Source: Deltaproteobacteria bacterium (GTDB taxonomy: Bacteria > Desulfobacterota > Dissulfuribacteria > Dissulfuribacterales > UBA3076). Taken from it: 14,728 nucleotides of DNA. Below the pieces are notes generated by a model, which was not told where the DNA came from, ran no database searches, and worked only from the letters and a program-made list of their open reading frames with translations. Numbering within the stretch: the first letter of the stretch is position 1; each line of letters opens with the position of its first letter. Made by a program: the position numbers and the translations under genes. Positions 7,290 through 13,205 of the stretch are shown here, piece by piece. The stretch covers positions 1-14,728 of the forward strand of contig JAUWHV010000086.1 of assembly GCA_030605675.1 (NCBI GenBank). The letters are read 5' to 3'.

Positions 7290-8192
7290 TCAGGCTACCG
7301 GCAGACAGACCCTAAACCGTGTACCCTGACCAGGCGTGCTGGTCACATCCATCATCCCTCCGTGTCTTTCTACTATTATTCTATAAGATATGAATAGGCC
7401 CAGGCCGGTCCCTTGGCCTTTTGTTGTGTAAAACGGTTCGAAGACATGTTCCATGACCTCCGTTGGAATGCCGCGACCTGTATCTTCAAAGACCATTTCC
7501 ACGTACGGCTGATCGTCCTCTGATTTTCCCGCACGATTATTGGCAGTTATACGTAAGGTACCACCCGGCTCCATGGCATCAATGGCATTAAGAATAAGAT
7601 TGGTGAAGACCTGTTCGATTTGAGTATCATCTACCAGAACTTTTGATAACTCAGATTGCAAGTCTTTTTCCAGCTTTATCTGATTTTTTTTAAATTTATA
7701 TTTCAACAAGAAAAGGCTACGTTCCAATATAGTACTGATATCCACAGGTTGTCTTTTTTCGGGCTTCTTTCGTGAAAAATCGAGAATCTGTTGCAACATG
7801 GAAGACGCCCTCATTATGCTTTCTTCTAACAACTCCAAATGCTTTACTACCTTTTCCGAAAAATTACTTCGATTCAGAAGCAAGATAGACAAATTACCAA
7901 TGGCAGGGGTCAGTGCATTGTTGATCTCATGTGCAATACCAGCTGCCAGCTCTCCCAGGAGGGCTATCTTGGCGGACTGTGCCAGCTGCTGTTTAGTTAA
8001 GTTTAACTGTCTCTCTTTCTCCTTTCTTTCCATAAACATCTTGGCCAGATCTCTGGCATAGAGAAGAGTCTGTTCCTCGATGGCATTTAAATCACTTTTG
8101 GATTTGTATGACTTTTTTCCTGTCACCCGTAAACTCGTTTCATCTTTTCCTAATTTCCAATTTCCAATTTCAAGCCGTTCATCTTTTCCCAA
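7290..8192 (-). CDS. Soluble histidine kinase (NtrB/ZraS-like core), N-terminus uncertain
   Basis: The maximal frame is 300 residues. From about residue 36 it resembles the C-terminal half of cytoplasmic sensor kinases: a short coiled coil, a HisKA domain with phosphoacceptor His88 (GIAHEINN), an ATP-binding domain with an N box (NLILNAIDAM), a G1 box (EDTGRGIP) and a G2 box (GQGTGLGLFIS). No transmembrane segment and no recognisable PAS, GAF or receiver domain precedes the coiled coil. The first 17 codons, starting at TTG 8192 directly after an in-frame stop, are entirely repeat DNA (LEIGNWKL-type peptide), so the true start is probably GTG 8126 or ATG 8039; neither has a strong ribosome binding site. 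It may be an N-terminally truncated gene. It converges with the binding-protein gene, 52 bp away, and would need a partner receiver, for example 5481-5843. Confidence 0.78.
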   Translation of the reverse strand: MGKDERLEIGNWKLGKDETSLRVTGKKSYKSKSDLNAIEEQTLLYARDLAKMFMERKEKERQLNLTKQQLAQSAKIALLGELAAGIAHEINNALTPAIGNLSILLLNRSNFSEKVVKHLELLEESIMRASSMLQQILDFSRKKPEKRQPVDISTILERSLFLLKYKFKKNQIKLEKDLQSELSKVLVDDTQIEQVFTNLILNAIDAMEPGGTLRITANNRAGKSEDDQPYVEMVFEDTGRGIPTEVMEHVFEPFYTTKGQGTGLGLFISYRIIVERHGGMMDVTSTPGQGTRFRVCLPVA

Positions 8193-8224
8193 TTTCTACT
8201 TTCTAATTTCAAGTTTCAAGCCGT
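8140..8224. repeat. Tandem pair of 39- and 46-bp degenerate repeats
   Basis: Two head-to-tail copies are visible: 8140-8178 and 8179-8224. Both begin TCATCTTTTCC and end CAAGCCGT; between these ends lie AATTTC-type iterations of different length. The right copy contains TTCTAATTTCAA (8201-8212), which recurs exactly at 13179-13190. CGTTCATCTTT (8176-8186) recurs at 5950-5960. The left copy and the first bases of the right copy overlap the 5' end of the minus-strand kinase frame. Confidence 0.8.
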
Positions 8225-8536
8225 GAACGGCTACAGATTTAGTTAGGATCTTGCATATAGCACTTTTACAAATATCATGCTAACGTATTTACGGCATGAA
8301 GTTTCTACTAAGTTTTCAAATAACTTTCACCCTATCACCAAATGGAAAGGTTGGTCTATGTTCAGACCTAAGATATAGTGCCTAATAAATAGCCGAACTG
8401 GGATAGAATGTTACTTTGTATATATATTTGCCTATAGCGGGAAGGCTCCTATTTGTCAAGCATATTACCCTGGTTAACTCAGGCTCTTTGCAATCGATAA
8501 CCCTTCACACTCCTTGGCAGGGAGTGAATAATTACG
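8193..8536. other. AT-rich intergenic region between divergent genes
   Basis: These 344 bases separate the minus-strand kinase from the plus-strand lipid operon. Apart from the right repeat copy (to 8224) I see no coding frame or RNA gene. The region must hold the promoter of the lipid operon and perhaps that of the kinase. TTACTT (8411-8416) with TATAGC (8433-8438), spaced 16, is a weak plus-strand promoter candidate. A hairpin over the ribosome binding site is listed separately. Confidence 0.5.
8504..8528 (+). promoter_or_regulatory. Hairpin overlapping the ribosome binding site of the fusion gene
   Basis: TTCACACTCC (8504-8513) can pair with GGAGTGAA (8521-8528), leaving a two-base bulge and a seven-base loop. 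The right arm contains the only good Shine-Dalgarno sequence (AGGGAG, 8519-8524), 12 bases before ATG 8537. Folding would hide it, which could limit translation. The pairing is read directly; any regulatory role is inferred. Confidence 0.4.
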
Positions 8537-11356
8537 ATGAGTGACGAGCAAAAAAAACAATCCCCTGAAAAGACTGCTGAATCGTTGCTTGAAGTGGTGC
8601 GTCAACTTGCGGCTGAGCTTCAACCGGGTCGGAAACATTTATTGTCAGTGACGCTCGACAGCTCACTGGATCGCGACCTTGGCCTTGACAGCCTGGCCAG
8701 GGTGGAGCTGCTAATCCGAATTGAGCGAACCTTTGAGGTCATGCTGTCTGAACAGGTGCTGGCCGGCGCAGAAACGCCGCGCGACCTGTTGCGGGCCGTA
8801 TTGAGCGCCGGCAGCCCGAGACGGCCCCGGATAACCCCGGACCTGGTCAAACCAGCCGCCCCGGAGAAGGCGGATGCCGCGGCCTATAGCGCGCAAACCC
8901 TGGTAGAGGTGCTGGACCGGCACGTGCTGACCCATCCGGACCGTCCCCATATCCTCCTCTACGGCGAAGCTGATCACCCGGAAGAGATCACGTACCGTTC
9001 ACTTAAACAAGGAGCGGAAGCAGTAGCTGCCGGGCTGAGACAAAAAAACATCGAGCCCGGACAGACAGTGGCCATAATGCTGCCCACCAGTCGCGAGTAC
9101 TTTTTCAGCTTTTTCGGGATATTGCTCGGAGGCGGCATACCGGTTCCCCTGTATCCACCAGTGCGGCCAACACAGATCGAGGAGCACCTTCGCCGGCACA
9201 GGGGCATTCTGGGCAACGCACAGGCCACGATGTTGATTACCGTACCCGAGGCCCAGCAACTCGCCCGCCTGCTCAAGGCCCAGGTAGAAGGACTGCGCAG
9301 CGTGGTGACCGTGCAGGAGCTCACTTCCGAGGCGGGAGAATTTAACGCTTTGCCGTTGCAGCCCCAGGATATCGCCTTTTTGCAATACACCTCGGGCAGC
9401 ACGGGTGACCCCAAAGGCGTGGTCCTCACCCATGCCAACCTGCTGACTAACATCCGCGCCATGGGCGAGGCCGTGCAGGCGGATTCCACCGATGTGTTCG
9501 TGAGCTGGCTGCCCCTTTACCACGACATGGGGCTGATCGGTGCCTGGTTTGGCAGCCTGTACTATGCCTGCCAAATGGTCCTGATGTCGCCCCTGGCGTT
9601 CCTGGCGCGACCGGAACAGTGGCTATGGACCATCCATCGGCACCGCGGCACCTTGTCCCCTTCCCCCAACTTTGGTTATGAGCTCTGCCTGCGCAAGATC
9701 GATGACCGTGATATCGAGGGTTTGGACCTTAGTTCCTGGCGCATCGCCTTTAACGGGGCAGAGCCGGTCAGCCCGGAGACAGTACGGCACTTCTCCGAGC
9801 GCTTTAGGCATTATGGCTTCCGGCCAAAGGCCATGACTCCTGTGTACGGACTCGCCGAGAGCTCGGTGGGCCTGGCCTTTCCGCCCCTTGATCGCGGCCC
9901 GGTCATCGACCGTATCCGGCGCGAGCCGCTCATAAGCTCCGGTCAAGCAATGCCTGCACTGGAAACAGACACAAAGGCACTGCGCTTCGTGGCATGCGGC
10001 CGGCCCTTGCCGGGGCACCAGATCCGCATTGTAGATCCCACGGATCGCGAATTGCCAGAGCGGCAGGAAGGGCGGCTTCAGTTCCGGGGGCCGTCGGTAA
10101 CCAGCGGCTACTTCCGCAACCCTGAGGAGACCCGGCGTCTGTTCCACGGAGACTGGCTGGATTCCGGTGATCTGGCCTACATGGCTGGAGGAGATGTGTA
10201 TCTGACCAGCCGGGTCAAAGACATCATCATACGTGGCGGTCGCAACATCTATCCATACGAACTGGAAGAAGCTGTTGGAGAAATCCCCGGCATCCGTAAG
10301 GGTTGTGTGGCTGTCTTCGGGAGCACTGACCCTGCTTCCGGCACTGAGCGCCTGGTTGTACTGGCCGAGACCCGTGAAACGGACAGTGAGACACTTAAGC
10401 AGCTACGCACCAGCATTATTAATGTAGCGGTTGACATTCTGGCCATGCCTCCTGACGACGTAGTGATCGCCCCTTCGCATACAGTACTTAAGACTTCCAG
10501 CGGGAAAATCCGCCGTGCCGCCAGCCGCGAGGTTTACGAGCAGGGCCGGATCGGCAAAAGGCAGCGGGCGGTCTGGTGGCAACTGACCCGCCTGGCGCTG
10601 AGCGGCCTGTTGCCGCAACTGCGCCGTGCAAGACGAATGGTAACTGATGTGCTTTACGCCTCTTACGCCTGGACACTGTTCGGGCTGGTGGCGCCTGTGA
10701 CATGGGTGCTGGTCGCCCTGCTGCCGCGGTCCGGATGGCGGTGGACTGTTGCGCGCGGCTCTATGCGATTGCTGGCACGTCTTTCGCAAACACCTATTGT
10801 GGTGCACGGGCTGGACAACCTCCCCAAAGACCGGAATATCGTGTTGGCAGCCAATCACCTGAGTTATCTTGATGGATTTGTATTGGTGGCAGCCCTGCCC
10901 ATTGAGTTCGGTTTTGTAGCCAAGGTAGAATTGACTGACTATTTTACTATCCGCCTGCTGCTGTCGCGCATGGACGTAGAGTTCATCGAACGCTTTGATA
11001 TTGAACGGGGCGTGGCGGACGCCCGGCGGGTCGCACAAGCGGCAGCCCGCGGAAAGTCGTTACTGTTTTTCCCGGAAGGCACGTTCCATCGTATGCCGGG
11101 TCTATTGCCGTTCCACATGGGCGCATTCGTTACGGCTGCCGAGGCCGGGATGCCGGTGGTACCTGTGACAATCCGGGGAACCCGGTCCAAATTGCGTTCA
11201 GGCTCCTGGTTCCCTCGCCGGGGAACTGTAAGCGTTACTGTCGGGAAGCCAATCACACCGGGAGGATCAAGCTGGTCCGCTGCCATCGAGCTGCGCGACG
11301 CAACCCGCGCAGACATTCTGCGCCACTGCGGTGAACCTGAGCAATGCGTCCATTAA
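8537..11356 (+). CDS. ACP / fatty acyl-AMP ligase / PlsC acyltransferase fusion
   Basis: This 939-residue three-part enzyme has three recognisable sections. Residues 1-95 are an acyl carrier protein with phosphopantetheine site Ser52 (LGLDSL). Residues about 115-675 are an adenylate-forming ligase of the fatty acyl-AMP ligase type: the P-loop YTSGSTGDPKG starts at Tyr284, with LPLYHDMG (325-332), SPNFGYELC, VYGLAE, Asp545 (SGDLAYM) and catalytic Lys657 (SSGKIRR). After a hydrophobic stretch (about 711-735) comes a PlsC-type acyltransferase with H-X4-D (His774, Asp779 in NHLSYLD) and FPEGT (845-849). All three active sites look intact. The likely route is ATP-driven acyl-AMP formation, transfer to the built-in carrier, then acylation of a glycerolipid acceptor at the membrane. 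Bifunctional Aas has the acyltransferase first and no fused carrier. The gene overlaps the next one by 13 bp. The substrate is unknown. Confidence 0.9.
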   Translation: MSDEQKKQSPEKTAESLLEVVRQLAAELQPGRKHLLSVTLDSSLDRDLGLDSLARVELLIRIERTFEVMLSEQVLAGAETPRDLLRAVLSAGSPRRPRITPDLVKPAAPEKADAAAYSAQTLVEVLDRHVLTHPDRPHILLYGEADHPEEITYRSLKQGAEAVAAGLRQKNIEPGQTVAIMLPTSREYFFSFFGILLGGGIPVPLYPPVRPTQIEEHLRRHRGILGNAQATMLITVPEAQQLARLLKAQVEGLRSVVTVQELTSEAGEFNALPLQPQDIAFLQYTSGSTGDPKGVVLTHANLLTNIRAMGEAVQADSTDVFVSWLPLYHDMGLIGAWFGSLYYACQMVLMSPLAFLARPEQWLWTIHRHRGTLSPSPNFGYELCLRKIDDRDIEGLDLSSWRIAFNGAEPVSPETVRHFSERFRHYGFRPKAMTPVYGLAESSVGLAFPPLDRGPVIDRIRREPLISSGQAMPALETDTKALRFVACGRPLPGHQIRIVDPTDRELPERQEGRLQFRGPSVTSGYFRNPEETRRLFHGDWLDSGDLAYMAGGDVYLTSRVKDIIIRGGRNIYPYELEEAVGEIPGIRKGCVAVFGSTDPASGTERLVVLAETRETDSETLKQLRTSIINVAVDILAMPPDDVVIAPSHTVLKTSSGKIRRAASREVYEQGRIGKRQRAVWWQLTRLALSGLLPQLRRARRMVTDVLYASYAWTLFGLVAPVTWVLVALLPRSGWRWTVARGSMRLLARLSQTPIVVHGLDNLPKDRNIVLAANHLSYLDGFVLVAALPIEFGFVAKVELTDYFTIRLLLSRMDVEFIERFDIERGVADARRVAQAAARGKSLLFFPEGTFHRMPGLLPFHMGAFVTAAEAGMPVVPVTIRGTRSKLRSGSWFPRRGTVSVTVGKPITPGGSSWSAAIELRDATRADILRHCGEPEQCVH

Positions 11357-13167
11357 CAGGATTCCATTCTGACCTTATTTCTTGCGCCGAGGCAGGCACG
11401 TTGCCGGGCCTGTTTCAGAGGCGAATCGAAAGGACGCCTGAGACCGTTGCCTACCAGCAGTATGATCCGGCCGGGCAGCGGTGGATATCCTATACCTGGC
11501 AGGAGATTCACATACAGTATTCTCGCTGGCAGCAAGCACTGGCAGGAGAAAATCTTGAGGCCGGTGATCGCGTCGCTGTTGTTCTGCGCAACAGCGTGGA
11601 ATGGGTCTGCTTTGAACAGGCCGCCCTGTCCTTAGGGCTGGTGGTTGTGCCCCTGTGTACATGGGACAGTCCTGAAAACATTGCCTATATCTTGACCGAC
11701 TCGGGCACCAGGCTATTGCTCGTTGGCACTGCCCAACAGTGGCAGGAACTGGCAGAGCATTGTTCAAAGTTTCCTGCCTTGCAACATGTACTGTGTTTGG
11801 AAAAAGAGAAAGTGACCGGGACACAACACAAGATAAAATTCAGCTTTATAGCCGATTGGCTGCCGGAACGGCCGGTTGCCCCGGTCAACCGGGCCACTGA
11901 TCCTCACGGGCTTGCTACAATTGTCTATACATCAGGGACAACAGGCTATCCCAAGGGCGTGATGCTGTCTCACCTGAACATTCTCTGGAATGCAGAGGCT
12001 GTGCTAAAGGCAAATACAGGGTACTGTGAAGACGTCTTTCTATCTTTTCTGCCCCTGTCGCATACATTCGAACGTACAGTGGGTTATTACGTTCCCATGA
12101 TGGCAGGCAGTTCTGTGGCATACGCACGTTCCACCAAGGACCTTGCCGAGGACTTGCTGACAATCCGGCCCACAGTGCTCATATCGGTGCCAAGAATCTT
12201 TGAGCGTATCTATGCGAGAATACAGCAACAATTAAAAGAAAAGGGGGCGCTTGCGCGGTTGCTGTTTCGCTGGGCGGAAAAAGTCGGCTGGCACCGGTTC
12301 GAGGCAACCCAGGGCCTGGGCAGGCATGTCAACCTGGTAGAACGCATCTTATGGCCGCTTCTCCATCGACTCGTGGCAGCCAAAATACTGGCCAGGCTGG
12401 GCGGGCGTGTACGGTTTGCAGTCAGCGGAGGAGCTCCGCTGCAGGAGAGACTTTCACGGTTCTTTGTCGGGCTTGGACTGCCTCTGGTACAAGGATTCGG
12501 GCTTACCGAGACCTCTCCGGTGATATGCACCAACCGACTTGAAAACAACGTCCCGGCCTCTGTGGGAGAACCCTTGCCCGGCGCTGAGGTCAAGATCGAA
12601 CGTAACGGCGAGCTTCTTGTACGTAGCCCGGGCGTCATGCTTGGCTACTGGAACCGGCCTGAACATACCCGCGCGGCCATTGATGATGATGGATGGCTGC
12701 ATACAGGCGACATCGCGGAAATAAAGGATCATCGAATCTATATCCGCGGGCGGCTCAAGGAGATCCTGGTGACCTCCACCGGCGAGAAGGTCTCACCAAC
12801 AGACCTGGAAACGTCGATTGTCCTGGACCCACTTTTCAGCCAGGCCATGGTGGTTGGAGAAGGCAGACCATGCGTGGCGGCGTTGCTGGTACTCAACCCT
12901 GCTGCATGGCAGGTATTCGCCTCCGGGCTTGCTCTGGATCATGAAGATCCTTCTTCACTCCAATCGCCCGCCGCCACGAAGGAAGTCATCAAAAAAATCG
13001 CAGTGCTGTTACAAAAATTTCCGGTCCATGCCCGGGTACGCTCTGTGTACATGACACTGGAGCCATGGACCATTGAGAATGGCATGATCACCGCCACTAT
13101 GAAGCTGAAACGGCCGGAGATAGAAAAACAGTTTGCAGAACAGATACGCAAGCTCTACGTGCGCTAA
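11344..13167 (+). CDS. Long-chain acyl-CoA synthetase (AMP-forming)
   Basis: This 607-residue adenylate-forming enzyme of the long-chain fatty acid-CoA ligase type (FadD15-like) activates a fatty acid with ATP and transfers it to CoA. The P-loop YTSGTTGYPKG starts at Tyr195, and the further core motifs FLPLSHTFER, SGGAPL, GFGLTETSP, Asp456 (LHTGDIAEI) and GRLKEILVTSTGEKVSP are present. The C-terminal catalytic lysine lies in ITATMKLKR (Lys587 or Lys589). The length is normal for the class and no membrane helix is evident. The ATG lies 13 bp inside the end of the fusion gene, implying co-translation. Having a CoA-type ligase directly behind an acyl-AMP/ACP-type ligase suggests two fates for one fatty acid pool, CoA thioester and carrier-bound acyl group. 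The chain-length preference cannot be read. Confidence 0.92.
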   Translation: MRPLTGFHSDLISCAEAGTLPGLFQRRIERTPETVAYQQYDPAGQRWISYTWQEIHIQYSRWQQALAGENLEAGDRVAVVLRNSVEWVCFEQAALSLGLVVVPLCTWDSPENIAYILTDSGTRLLLVGTAQQWQELAEHCSKFPALQHVLCLEKEKVTGTQHKIKFSFIADWLPERPVAPVNRATDPHGLATIVYTSGTTGYPKGVMLSHLNILWNAEAVLKANTGYCEDVFLSFLPLSHTFERTVGYYVPMMAGSSVAYARSTKDLAEDLLTIRPTVLISVPRIFERIYARIQQQLKEKGALARLLFRWAEKVGWHRFEATQGLGRHVNLVERILWPLLHRLVAAKILARLGGRVRFAVSGGAPLQERLSRFFVGLGLPLVQGFGLTETSPVICTNRLENNVPASVGEPLPGAEVKIERNGELLVRSPGVMLGYWNRPEHTRAAIDDDGWLHTGDIAEIKDHRIYIRGRLKEILVTSTGEKVSPTDLETSIVLDPLFSQAMVVGEGRPCVAALLVLNPAAWQVFASGLALDHEDPSSLQSPAATKEVIKKIAVLLQKFPVHARVRSVYMTLEPWTIENGMITATMKLKRPEIEKQFAEQIRKLYVR

Positions 13168-13169
13168 GA

Positions 13170-13205
13170 TATTCCATTTTCTAATTTCAACGTTCCGTTC
13201 CAATT
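13170..13205. repeat. Degenerate repeat at convergent gene ends
   Basis: ATTCCATTTTCTAATTTCAA (13171-13190) and the following GTTCCGTTCCAAT-type bases belong to the same AATTTC/GTTCC repeat style as 8140-8224. The 12-mer TTCTAATTTCAA (13179-13190) is identical to 8201-8212. The element fills the 19-bp gap between two convergent genes and extends into the last codons of the minus-strand gene. No terminator-like stem with a T-run is visible. Confidence 0.55.

Noticed and set aside
7327..7345. Perfect 7-bp inverted repeat TGACCAG-gcgtg-CTGGTCA
   Set aside because: It lies inside the 3' end of the kinase coding region, has no T-run, and is fully explained by codons; it could be an operator-like site by chance.
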